NCBI GenBank assembly: GCA_034687125.1
Contig: JAQGBZ010000171.1
Span: 62,001 to 126,000 of the forward strand
Length of the DNA: 64,000 nt
Direction: 5' to 3'
From: Neelides folsomi
Taxonomy: Eukaryota; Arthropoda; Collembola; Neelipleona; Neelidae
The translations under genes were made by a program, and so were the position numbers. Below, piece after piece: positions 13,199 through 24,089 of the stretch. Under the pieces are notes generated by a model that saw only the letters and a list, made by a program, of their open reading frames with translations, searched no databases and had not been told where the DNA came from. Numbering within the stretch: position 1 is the stretch's first letter; every line of letters starts with the position of its first letter.

Positions 13199-14071
13199 TT
13201 AATTTGAAGGTTTTAAGCAGAACAGACGATGAGTTTTCATGTTTCCTTTTTGCACAAATCTCTTTTTACAAACATTGCACTTATAAATCATTTCCTTCGT
13301 ATGTGTGGCAATATGCGGGTGAAGAATTGCAGCTGTGGCGAATTCTTTCCCGCACATCACACATTCAAACTCCATTTTCCTCTCATGGTATTTTAAATGA
13401 GTTTCCAAATTTCCTCTTTGAACAAATCCGTGGCCACAAATATGACATTCGTAATCTCTCTTTTTTAAATGAATTTTCTCATGGACTTCTAAGTTAGTAA
13501 GTTGGGAAAATATTTTCCCGCATTTTTTGCATTTAAATTTTCTTATTCGTTTTTTGCTATTTGAATTTTTTGTTTTGTTTTGTTTCGGAATTGTTTTAAA
13601 GGTAGTTTGCGTTTTCGTTAATTTACGACGATATTTAGGTTCTGATATTTTAACTTTCTTCGTCTTTATATTCGTTTTGAGTCTATTCAAATTTCCGCTC
13701 TTTATTTGTGCTTCTTGGTTGATTGTGGAAGATTCTTCTGTGTATTCCCGCGTTTTAATTGTAATATTTTCACTAGTTAAATAAGTCACTGTTTTTGTAA
13801 GACAATTGTGAGTTGAAAGTTTTTCTTGGGAAATGAATTTTAAATTGCATATTTCGCACGTCAAATTGATATTATTTTCGTGGAGACGAAGATGATCTTG
13901 AAGAATATCAAAATTTGGTGGAATTATGATTTCGCATTCCATGCATTGGAATTCACTTTCTTCGTGGGATTCTGAATGGGCTATGAGTTCAACTTGGGAG
14001 TCGAAATCTAATGAACATATGGAACAACTCATCTCGTACTTTAATTTCCTATTGATTTTTTCAATTTCCAT
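13199..14071 (-). CDS. C2H2 zinc-finger protein, seven fingers
   Basis: This single-exon frame of 290 residues encodes a probable DNA-binding nuclear protein. Three degenerate fingers occupy roughly residues 16-37, 42-64 and 71-91 (CSICSLDF..H..SH, CMECEIII..H..LH, CEICNLKF..H.C). A basic Lys/Arg-rich linker follows. Four fingers fill about residues 177-285: CKKCGKIF, CHICGHGF, CVMCGKEF and CNVCKKRF. The last ends in Cys rather than His. Linkers between the C-terminal fingers are not the TGEKP type. The ATG at 14071 is the first of the frame. An upstream non-coding exon is possible. Orthology cannot be assigned from the fingers alone. Confidence 0.9.
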   Translation of the reverse strand: MEIEKINRKLKYEMSCSICSLDFDSQVELIAHSESHEESEFQCMECEIIIPPNFDILQDHLRLHENNINLTCEICNLKFISQEKLSTHNCLTKTVTYLTSENITIKTREYTEESSTINQEAQIKSGNLNRLKTNIKTKKVKISEPKYRRKLTKTQTTFKTIPKQNKTKNSNSKKRIRKFKCKKCGKIFSQLTNLEVHEKIHLKKRDYECHICGHGFVQRGNLETHLKYHERKMEFECVMCGKEFATAAILHPHIATHTKEMIYKCNVCKKRFVQKGNMKTHRLFCLKPSN

Positions 14072-15713
14072 TTTAATGGAATTGGAGGACCTGAAAGGGC
14101 ATTTATATAACTTTATAAGTATTAAAAATTTATATTATGTACCTAGTATCTAGTTATGTATAAGAAATAAGATTAATACGCCATTAAAAATAGAGTATAT
14201 TAATTATTAAATATATATATAAAATTATATTTAGGTACATACCAGTGAATTATATGGAATTTATATATATTTACTTATACTCTTACTTTTTACACAAATT
14301 TTGATTTAATAATAATTTAACTGTACTTACGTATTTAATATTTATGTTTATTTATATTAATGGTAAAAAGTTAAAACTTATTGATGATGTGAATGTGATT
14401 TAAAAAATACTCATTGCCATATGACAGCGAAAATGCAACTACAATTGTATCCAATACTAAAGTAAAGCTATCGCTTTAGATTTTATTTTTAGCTTGGCCA
14501 CTTTTGTATTTTTGGGCTTTTGATTAAATTTAGAATTATTAAAGTTCATGATACGGAAAAAAATGTTAAGAATAGTCCATTCGTATTTCGATACTTTATC
14601 AGATTTTATTGTGTTTGTGGAATACAATAATACAATACCTAATACAACAACTCTCAAGTTAGAAAAATATTTGACTATTGGCCAAATGGTGCAGGATATA
14701 GTAAGTTGGCAGTTGGCTGCTGTACCAAGTGTTTTTAACTTTACTAAATCTTGCTCCTTTTGGCAAAAAGTCAAAAAAAACTTTACGGACATGGCCCATA
14801 TGTCTTATATATTGTTTAATAGAACTAAAAATGTAAATACTGTTTGAAAAGCGTTATAATAATATAACATTACAGTTTCCCAGCTTACAGTAAAAAAGAA
14901 TCCAATTCTTAATCCTATAATCTTATACTGAAAACTTGTAAGTCTTCTTTGTTTAAAGGATTGGGACTCATTTTTAGTGGCGATTTTAGTTTTATTAAAC
15001 AATTAAGACGAATATTTATAAATGTAACAAGGTGGCAAATAAAATACAAAAAAGTTGACAGAATCCATAATTCAGGAAAAATATTAATAAAACAATAAAA
15101 ACTTTTTATAATTTTATCGTTCATTTCGTGTTTATCTGTTTTTACACTAAACTTATTCCAATGTACATATATTGTCTTATGCTTGTAAAATTTTCAATTT
15201 AACTTTGATGGCTAATGGTTTTTTATTTGGTAGAAAATTGATTACGTTTATATGATAAACTAGAATAATTACAGATTGGTCCTTAAATTAGATTATTAAA
15301 ATTGATATTGCGAAATATTGTCCAATTCCAATTATATCATAATTGGACTAAAGAAATATGTATTATTATTACTATTAATTACAAAAAATTACTTAATTAT
15401 CAATGTAATTTACAATTAGAATTGAAGCTTAACGATTGTCCTTTAAATGACATCACAGTATTTTGCAGACGCCATTTAACTTAACCAATAATCCATTCGA
15501 ATGTTTAACAATAGAAGCTTCAAGATTAACAATGGAAATGAAATGACTTTTAGTATGTAGCCAACAAGTTCATAATATTAAATAATAATCGTTATTACAA
15601 ATATAATTATTGAATTTTATAATTTATAAAACTCAGCAAACAATTCATTAAATGTTAAATTGGTAAGGAGAAGATTTAAATTAAATTTAAGTATATATAT
15701 GATATTTTGAGTC
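14072..15713. other. AT-rich region with unassigned ORFs
   Basis: Two opposed frames overlap around 14457-14847: 99 codons on the plus strand (14548-14847) and 111 on the minus strand. Minus-strand frames with hydrophobic segments follow at 14805-15124, and a 60-codon plus frame at 15302-15484. These are longer than chance would suggest in such AT-rich DNA, so a decayed membrane-protein gene is possible. I could not join them with consistent splice sites and recognise no motif. Confidence 0.3.
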
Positions 15714-17065
15714 TTATTTGAAGCATTTACATCTATGCCCAACATCAACCCATTTTGTTCCACGATAATATTCACGATTTTCAAGCAATGCTTTGCGCAT
15801 CTGCTCCCATTCTGGATCCTTTTCAAGTTCAGTGATCTTCTTGTAAAGAGAAAGTTTTTTCCTGGCGTTATCAATCGAACTATGACAGCCCTTTTGAAAT
15901 CCAAATCGATTTTTCAAGATCATGTCTACCAGTTGTATAAGCTTAAATCCATGGGAGTTGAGATCTCGATAAAAAGTATTCAAGTCGTAGACATTTGGAT
16001 GAGAAAAATTCAAACTTTTGAGGTCATTTGCAATGTTCAATCCAACAATCGTATTTGTTTCGCAAAGTATATACAACAACTTTAAAACCTGAAAAAATTA
16101 TTTAGAATTATGTTATTACATAGATTCATATTTATGTAACAAATTGTCATAATTTCAATTTTGTCCATTATAAAACCTATCTGTATGTTACCTCATGAAT
16201 TTCGAATCCTTCATTGAGTTTTCTCTCACAATCGGTTAATCTGGTCAGCATCGGAGAATATTGACAAACATCTGATTGATTTCTTTTAATGAATGCCCAA
16301 AGAATGAGTTTTCCGCCTTCATTCACAACAGCAATGGTTGCGGCAACGGTACGATGGTTCTTTTGGGGCCACATGACCTTCAAAGTCACGGTTTCAACAT
16401 CGATAAATAATTTTCCATTGGATGGAACTTTATCACCTCGAAATATGAGCCCACTCTATAATAAATACAATTTTATAATACTTCATTAAATAATTCAAAA
16501 TTAATAATTTCATTAAAAAATTATTCATTTTTACCTTCCGAGCACTTTTTTGATATGACTGCACTTTTGTTGAACTTGGATGATCTCTTTGTTCTTCTCC
16601 ACTGCATGATGCTTCAGGTGTAATATCCTTGTAATATAATATAATGTTCTTATAAAGTATATAATCGATATTTTATAACAACAATACTGATTCAATAATT
16701 TAAAAATAATATAAATAAATACTTTAGATAAACACAGACGCTTGTTCGAGGGTCGTTCTTGTTCCATTGCACCGAATTTTCCTTGTTCCTCGTTGGTTTT
16801 GGCCTTTTCCTTAAAAAAAGCATTTACAATCAATTCTTTTTATATTAATAGTGTGGTGTATTAATCAATTGGCAAAAAAATCGTAATTATAAAATAAAAT
16901 TACCGGAATGTTATTTTTCTTTTCGCCTTTTTTCCAATAGTTGCAGATTCGATTGGTAGCTTCCCTGTTTTTTAATGGATACCTATCGTGAATCTCTTTC
17001 ATGGTTTTCACGTAATCCTCTACGCTTAAAGATTCGAAATAACTCAAAACTTGATGATTCTCCAT
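15714..17065 (-). CDS. DEDDh 3'-5' exonuclease (REXO4/ISG20-like)
   Basis: Five exons (16904-17065, 16723-16809, 16535-16627, 16192-16455, 15714-16088), all phase 0, give 326 residues. The first about 115 residues are a charged N-terminal region with no known domain. The rest is an RNase H-fold exonuclease: motif Exo I LFIDVETV (D133, E135), Exo II IVGLNIANDLKSL (D224), and Exo III with GCHSSIDNARKKL (H271, D275). All four acidic residues and the histidine of the DEDDh type are present, so it should be catalytically active on RNA or DNA 3' ends. Family members act in rRNA processing or RNA decay. I chose the ATG at 17065; its context AAAATGG is favourable. The N-terminal half and the low similarity to REXO4 leave the exact orthologue open. 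Confidence 0.85.
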
Positions 17066-17273
17066 TTTCAAATGCAATTAACGGAAGATTTAAATTGGAA
17101 TGAAAAACAATGATTCAACAAAACATGACACGACACGACAACGACAAAAACGTAAATAATGCGCTTTTTAACGAAATGATGACATGAACGTATATGTAGA
17201 ATGCCAAGTTAAATTTGGACCTAGAATTTCACAGTATTTATTCTACTATGTTATTAAACGGTAATTAAATCGG

Positions 17274-17812
17274 CTAGCTGCTGGCTAGCCGGTCACACTG
17301 ATTAAACACTTCATGTGAATGCAAAAAATGTTTTAAACTCTGTGCTTGTGTGTAAGATTTTTTACATTTGTCGCATTTGTAGGGAGTTTCCTTTGTGTGG
17401 CTTCTTGAATGTTAATTTAACCTCTCAAATATCACGAATGCCTTTTTACAAAATAAGCAGTTGGATGTTTTTTTCTTTGAGTGATTTTTTAAATGTATAT
17501 GAAGCGAACTCAAATTTTTAAACATGTCGCTGCACATTGGACATTTGTAAGGGGTTTCCTTTGTGTTTCTTAAATGCAAATTTAATAAGTCAAAATTCTT
17601 GTTGTCCTTTTGACAAAACAGACATTTGTAGGCTTTCTTGGTGTGACTTATTCGTTGTTCTTGACATATGAACTTTAAATTGCATTTTGAACATTGATAC
17701 GGTTTTTCGTTTATATGTGCACGCAAATGATTTATTAGAGAATAATCATTTTCAAATGACTTTAAACACAATGTATACTTTGATTCTGTTGAATTGTTTG
17801 AAATTTCTAATA
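17274..17812 (-). pseudogene. Decayed C2H2 zinc-finger gene
   Basis: One open stretch begins at an acceptor near 17812 and encodes six zinc-finger units. The first (YTLCLKSF) lacks one cysteine. The third has Asn where its last His should be (NLHLRN). The fifth (CLFCKKAF) is cut by TAA at 17412-17414, right where the finger helix should continue (RLN then HSRSH). Beyond the stop the same frame carries the TKETPYKC linker and one more finger (CDKCKKSY) before TAG at 17274-17276. No upstream exon with a start codon was found. Lost cysteine, lost histidine and a stop together suggest a gene losing function, although it could still make a short protein. Confidence 0.65.
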
Positions 17813-18385
17813 ATTAGAATATATTCGATAATAATTATAAATTTAAAAGTTGAGGAATTATGTATTAATTTTAACAAATAATTATTCATTCACTTTAATA
17901 ATCTACATAATGGAATCAAATTTTGATTAATTATTTAATCAATATTATATTTTAATCAATATTAATTTGTATATTTTAAATGTGATATCGATATTTTTAG
18001 GTTAATTAATTAATTATCACCAATGATAACGTGTGAGCAATAAAGAGTTTAATATGTATTAGATTAGTGATTAATGTTTTTATTATTAAGACTTACAAAA
18101 GACTTACATTTTTACATTGACCTAACTTCCAATTTCTGTAACCACACTAACAAGTTCAATTTTGAATATCTATATATTTTAAAAATTATTAATTTTATTA
18201 ATTTTCATGAGATTCATAAAACAGTATAAATTTTATCTTTTTAAAGTTGCGTATATTTATTTTGATAAATAAGACATTAGTCAATGGACTGTTTTAATTT
18301 AAAAGTTAATGTTTATGTTTATTTAGTAATTAATATTTAGATATACAATATAATTATTAGAAATGTGGTTAATAATAATTTAAAA
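17813..18385. other. AT-rich spacer
   Basis: This lies upstream of the decayed zinc-finger exon. It may once have held its first exon, but I see no start codon plus donor that fits and no other feature. Confidence 0.4.
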
Positions 18386-18810
18386 ATGAGATTTAGTTAT
18401 ACAGTACATTTCATTAACTATTATATTTTTGCAATTAAATATTCTGGGTTCAATTTTTGCTCGGGGCTAAATCTTATTAATAACTTTATTAATTATGAAA
18501 ATAACTTCATAAATTCTTCAAAGTATTTGAGATCATTAAGTCAATGTGAATTACATTTGGTAAAATATTTCACATATTTTCCTCAGCTTAATGTCAAAAA
18601 AAATATATCCTTTTTTAATTATTACATTATATTTATTAACATTTAACAGTTTGATTTTAGCAATTGAACGATTTTATTAAACATTTTCACAATAACTTCT
18701 CTTATAAAAATATTGTTGGGAAATTAAAAAGAAATGCTGCTCAATTTAATTTAGTCATTAATACTTTCAGAAATTTAAACCAAAAAGTTAAAGCAAATGT
18801 AAAGAAATAA
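18386..18810 (+). CDS. Possible small protein of unknown function (two exons)
   Basis: Exon 18386-18559 (58 codons from an ATG) and exon 18661-18810 (49 codons plus TAA) join in phase 0 through a donor GTAAAA and an acceptor TTTTAG, giving 107 residues. The first part is Asn/Tyr/Phe-rich, and the second is a basic helix-like segment (KNIVGKLKRNAAQF). Base composition is no different from the flanks, and I know no relative. The joint openness of both exons is the only support, so chance ORFs remain quite possible. Confidence 0.25.
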
Positions 18811-19370
18811 ACATGTACCAAGGTAAAACATGTTTGGTAAGTTTTCAATTAAACAATACTAAAAAATAATTTTAACTCAACCAATCAAATTAATATTTAT
18901 ATAACGATAAATCAATAATCAAGTTTTTTCATGAGGGTATAGTCTTATGGTTAACACGTTAAGGTTTTGCAATAATTCTTTATTAGATAGTCATGGACAA
19001 TTTATGCTTGGCACTACTTGTCATAAACATAAAAGAAAATAGAAACTTCAAATGAAAAGGTTTTTTAATTTAAATCATTTAAGTCTAAAGTTATCAAAAT
19101 GATAATTATGTATTTTGAAATTTACTCATGAGTAAAATAAAATGTATAATAAATTTAATTATAATATTCAATTACCATGGCCTAGACGAATAAATGTACG
19201 ACAACAAAGATTGATTCTTAAGTATTTTTGAATCTATTTATTAAAAGTGGGATTGTATTCCGGTTAGATTTTCTTGCAAATTCTGTCATTCGCACTCTCA
19301 AAGTCAATCTGATCGGCTTCAATCGATAAATATTCCCAAGAAAATTCCCACCTTGCAATTTCTTTTTTTG

Positions 19371-19463
19371 CATGGAGCACCATGGAGCGAAAATATTCAA
19401 GATAAGGAGATTTACATTAAAAATTGCATGGAGAGAAAAAAAGCTCCATGGTGCACCATGGAG
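19371..19463. repeat. CCATGG-containing palindromic repeat
   Basis: Several CATGGAG / CCATGG units lie here. A perfect 20-bp palindrome at 19444-19463 reads CTCCATGGTGCACCATGGAG, and a facing copy of GGAGCACCATGGAG lies at about 19376-19389. The core CCATGGTGCACCAT recurs in the foldback element at 49318-49945, so this may be a related, shorter element. Confidence 0.6.
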
Positions 19464-19948
19464 GCTCAATTTTACAGGATAAGGAAATGTTAGCCGTTTT
19501 CAGTATGTATGGTATACGGTATACCTATATAGATTTATTATATTTTATATATAGAGCTTGTCTGAAGTCTGCTTGACAAATGACATAACATTTGTATAAA
19601 CTTACAAACAAGTATGCACAGTGCATGTACTAATTTTATATAATAGAATGGTGATATCCTTAACATACTAACTTTATTAATGTATAGGCAAATAGAAAAT
19701 TGAAGTGTCATTGTTTGTTCATAGTTCATATCGATAGTCCATTAGATAATGAAAATTCTTGCGAAACCATTTTAACATTTATGCAGTACTTCATTCAGTA
19801 ATTCAGTTGTCAGTATTTGGTAGATAATGTTTAATATAGTATTTTAATATTTTAATTAAATCATTTAAAACTTCACTAAAATAATTAAATTAATTTAAAT
19901 AAATTCACTTCTTGTTCTATAAAACTAGTAAAAAATACTCATTTTAAA
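19464..19948. other. AT-rich spacer, promoter side of the SDR gene
   Basis: No gene or clear repeat is seen. The last 150 bases presumably hold the 5' leader of the dehydrogenase gene. Confidence 0.4.
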
Positions 19949-21347
19949 ATGGGTGGCAGCATGGTTTGGGATTACTTGACTTCTATGAGAAAGGCCGAGC
20001 ACATTGACGAGGAAGACGAAATGATTATGACAGGGAAAGTTGTGGTTGTGACCGGGGCCAATATCGGATTGGGAAGAGCCACGGCACTTCAATTTGCCAA
20101 AAGAGGGGCCACCGTCATTATGGCATGTAGGAATTTGAGAAAAGCTCGAGAAGGAGCAGATTACATTAAAGATCGTTTGGCAGACCCAAAACTTGTAATT
20201 CATTTTAATATTAAACTTTTTCTATTTTAACACTTTAATAGTAATTACTAAAATATTAATATTAAATTCATTCTTTCGTTCAGTTCAGTGTTGTTTCAGA
20301 AATATGTATATGATAAAAGTGTCTAAATAAAACCCAATACTTTTCACAGGTTCAAATGGAGCTTGATTTAGGAGATTTTAATTCAATTAGGGGATTTGTT
20401 GATGAAATGAGAGTCCAATATGGACGGGTAAATGTATTGATAAACAACGCGGGGATGTCACACAGTGACGGAATTTTGAGGAAAACAAAGGAAGGTTTTG
20501 AAGAACATTTTGGAATTAATCATCTTGGACATTTCTTGCTAACCAATTTGTTAAGAGATATGTTGAAAATTGGCGCGCCTTCAAGGTAATTATTTAACCA
20601 ATCAATTCAATTCAATTATAAAATTGCAAATATGGTGAATGTACAGCTTTGTTAAAATTAACTAAATAAATTTTAATATATATTTGTTACATTATTTCAT
20701 TTATCAATTTTGATTTAAAGAAAATAATTTTTATTAGAGTGGTGACTGTTGCTTCTTCAATGTTTAAAATGGCAACTATAAGTGAAAAGGATTTAAAAAG
20801 TCCAGAAGAATGTAAAGACCTTGGGTTTGACAATCCATATTCAAATTCTAAACTTATGAATGTTTTGTTCACAAAAGAACTTGCAAAACGAACGGTCGGT
20901 GCGGGAATTACAACTTACGCACTGTGTCCAGGAGTTGTGAAAACTAATATTTTTAGAAATGCATCTGGGTTTAAAAACATGATTAACTCCTTGTTTGTCT
21001 TTCCATTTGCTGGATACACTCCTGAACAAGTAACGTTTTTTTAATTACATTCTAAATATCCCAATATAATTATTATTTAGAATATCTTACAATTAATGTA
21101 AATGTATTTCACAAAATTAATTTTTAAATTAATTATTTTGCTCTTATTAAATGATTAACATCAATAATATTATTATTAGGGATGCGAAACAATTGTATAT
21201 TGTGGGATTTCTAAAAAGCTGAGCAACGAGTCAGGAAAAATGTACAGATTCTGTAAAAGATGGGACGAAGCGACAGAGAATTTGTCGGATGAATTTGCAG
21301 AAAAACTTTGGGCAACCAGCGAAGTTCTCGTTGGATTAAAAGCCTAA
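19949..21347 (+). CDS. Retinol dehydrogenase-like short-chain dehydrogenase/reductase
   Basis: Four exons, 19949-20194, 20350-20585, 20738-21029 and 21180-21347, give 313 residues. The product is an NAD(P)-dependent SDR of the RDH11-14 type, oxidising or reducing retinoids or similar lipid alcohols and aldehydes, usually at the ER or lipid droplets. The cofactor motif is VVVTGANIGLGRATA (Rossmann TGxxxGxG) at about residues 31-45, with ACRN after the second strand. LINNAG follows, then a Ser of the VTVASS strand, and the catalytic YSNSK (Tyr, Lys). CPGVVKTNI follows. No long N-terminal membrane anchor is present, which differs from vertebrate RDH11. The first ATG fits the usual distance to the Rossmann motif. 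The substrate is not predictable. Confidence 0.93.
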
Positions 21348-21558
21348 AATAAGCTAACTTTTATATAGACAATATAAAGTACAGATTTGATTATTTTTAA
21401 TATTTTAATTGTAATTATTTATTATGTTCAATAAATGATTTTAAAATTATTTGAAACATGGTTATTTAGAAATTAATCAGGATCGTATTTGATAAAAACT
21501 TCTATGAGCATTTTTATTTTAGATCATATTCAATTTTAAAAAATTTAATAAAATAATC

Positions 21559-23709
21559 TCATTTGTTTAAGAATTGAACAATGTAGGGAGAAATCTTCTC
21601 AGGTGTTGTTAAATGCACATGATGACCTCCATCGATCCGAATAAAATGAGTTTCGTTTTTACGAGCTCGACTATTTGCAATCCAATTGTCGACATTCGAG
21701 ATGACATATTCCTTCTCATATTCAATACCATGGCTGGCTCGGAAATGCAAAACATCCGATCTATGCAATAAGGGAAAAAATTAAATCATAATTAAATTAA
21801 GTTTAGCAAATTATTTAAAAGGATAACTATAGTTTATTGGAAAATGGTAGTTTCTTGAGAAAGTATAAAATACCTGAAACTCTTAGCAATGAATTTGACT
21901 TGTCGTTCCCCAAATGGCATCACTGGTAAATATTGGACTCGAATATCGTGGGAGAATTTGAATTTTCCTGATCCTGGTGGCGTCTCTCGAATCCCTCTTG
22001 ACACCATAACGTTGAGAGATTCTTCGTCCAAACCACCCAAGTGACTTTTCCTCACACGTTCAATAATTTCCTCGTGTGTGTAAAGTGGCGGTTTCCGTGT
22101 GAAGACTTTCCTTTCGAATTCTAACGTGTCGCTGATGAGGGTTGGGGTCATGTTCAACATCTCGTTCTTTGTAAAGATCATCGGAGTTAAAGCATCAACT
22201 GCAATCTACAAGAAATAATTGAAGGCCCGAATCGTAAAACTACCACAGAGTGAGTTTTTTTCAGTTTTTTTCCGTTTCCGCCGAAACGCCGAAATTACCC
22301 TAAAATTTGCAATTAGCAAATTCTAAGTGGATTTTAAAAGAACTATTGAGTTTTTTAATCAATCAATTTTTCTTATTAAAAACCTTAATTCTAGCCCGTC
22401 GAATCGTGAAAGATACATTATGTAACTACACCACTCGAAATCAATGCTTATGATAACCTTTAAAGCAAAAGCTATAATTTCTCCTTCTTTAACATACAAA
22501 ATTTCCGTTTTTCTATGTGTCTGATTTTTAAAATGTTCTATATTTTAATTTAGCCCTTAAATCTTGGGTTAATTACACATTTTTCTATTTTGTTATGTTT
22601 TCAAATAGCCCATTATAGAGGATGTAGTTCTTATATTAAAAATTTAGGGTAATTTCGGAATCTCGCACTAAACGGAGAAAAACTGAAAAAACTCAATCTG
22701 TGGTCATTTTACGATTAGGCCCGTCAATTATGTTTAGAACGAATAACGAAAAAATTAATTACTATTGAAAGAAAATGTAATAAAAGTAGTAGAAACACTC
22801 CTTTAAATTATGTATTAAGTTAATTTAATGATATTAATTGTCAATTAAACTAATCATATGAAAATTACCAATTTATCCACCAAAGCGTGAGGAGCCGAGA
22901 AAAGAAACCCCAAAATAGCACCCATAGAATGTCCAAAAATTGTAAGTTTTTCCCATTTGAAATGATTGATGATCCGCTGGATTAAGATGAGACAGTCGCC
23001 GTATTGATAAGTCATTCCAAATGGTAAATGAGAAGACCATCCATGACCTTTAGTAATCAATAAATCAACCAAAGAATAAAAATTATAGATTATACATTCA
23101 AAGTTAATAAAAATTGTCAATTTCGATATTTCAAGTAATTGGTTGATTGATTTGTTTATTTACCTGGTAAGTCAATGGAAAGAAACTCAAATTGTGAACA
23201 ATGCGGAAGTATCAAAGGAAGACTGAAATATAATTAATTTATCAATTAAGGTATAAATATGACTTTTTATAGGTTAAATACTTATTAAAAAGAGAATGTT
23301 TACATTTTGTCAAAGGAGGCTGCGTTATCTTTCCATCCATGAATGCACAATACGGGTTTCAAATTAGTTGAAATCGAATTTTTCAAAGTCCAACGTTTTG
23401 CTAATAAATAATTTATAAAATTATTAAAGAATTTATTAAAGAATTGCAAATAATTATCACAATTTTAAAAGGCCCATATGAGTGTTATTAATTTATTATT
23501 AACTTTATTGTAAATTTCTCACCAGCAATATCCCCCCATGGAACAGGGATATTAATTTCCTCAATTTCAATCTTTGGCTGAACATTTTTCGTTGTCGTTA
23601 AGTTTCTCGTTGCTAAAATTGGAACAATCCAATTGTTGGTATTATTTGACTTTCGTAAGGAGGAAAAGCTTTTCAGAAAGTTTCGAGTTATTAGAAAGTT
23701 TAAATTCAT
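21559..23709 (-). CDS. Alpha/beta hydrolase, SERHL-like serine hydrolase
   Basis: Six exons (23523-23709, 23304-23400, 23164-23222, 22869-23047, 21874-22205, 21559-21760) join in phase to give 351 residues. Landmarks of the fold run in order: VLCIHGWKDNAASF (oxyanion loop), LSIDLPGHGWSSHLP, the nucleophile elbow IFGHSMGAILGF with Ser, VDALTP after it, and the late IDGGHHVHLT with the catalytic His. The arrangement HGW.D.A.SFD and DLPGHG.S matches the SERHL/Kraken group of peroxisomal or cytosolic hydrolases. The N-terminal about 45 residues are Ser/Asn/Thr/Arg-rich and could be a mitochondrial targeting sequence. Intron 4 is unusually long (663 bp) because it contains a 517-bp TIR element. 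The gene faces the SDR gene tail to tail with 211 bp between stops. Confidence 0.92.
22215..22731. mobile_element. 517-bp non-coding TIR element inside an intron
   Basis: Both ends share an inverted repeat of roughly 100 bases: left ATAATTGAAGGCCCGAATCG, right its imperfect complement. The match extends through ACCACAG and GAAATTACCCTAAAAT (or its complement). TA lies at both extremities, so a TA target duplication is possible, though the exact edges are ambiguous. There is no ORF of note. It is inserted in intron 4 of the SERHL-like gene and makes up most of that intron. Confidence 0.75.
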
Positions 23710-24089
23710 TTTGATTATAAAATTGTATTTGCTCCACGTACTTAAATGTCATTTAAATATCCTAAATTTTAATTAAAAAATAAAATAATCTCAATTTTCA
23801 ATCTAAATCTCAATGTTAATCCTCATTTCGTAATTTCGTCATTTATTTCCTCGTCATTTATTTCGTTTTTGAGCAATGAACTTTCGAATTATTCGCAGTC
23901 ACTATCCTTTCGTTTCACAAAATCACAAATGACTTTTCGATGGAATTCATGATCGAATCTGAATTCACTTTTATCGACTTTTCTTCATAAGGTAAAATCG
24001 CTTTTAATTATTAAATTACATTGTTCGTATTTAGATTAATTGTTATTTTCAATCGGTATAAAATAATTAATAAAGAATTCGTTTAAAGA
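23710..24089. promoter_or_regulatory. 380-bp spacer between divergent genes
   Basis: The SERHL-like gene starts leftward at 23709 and the ARL6IP4 gene rightward at 24090, so this short interval must hold both promoters and is a candidate bidirectional promoter. I see no TATA box placed convincingly for either gene. Confidence 0.5.
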
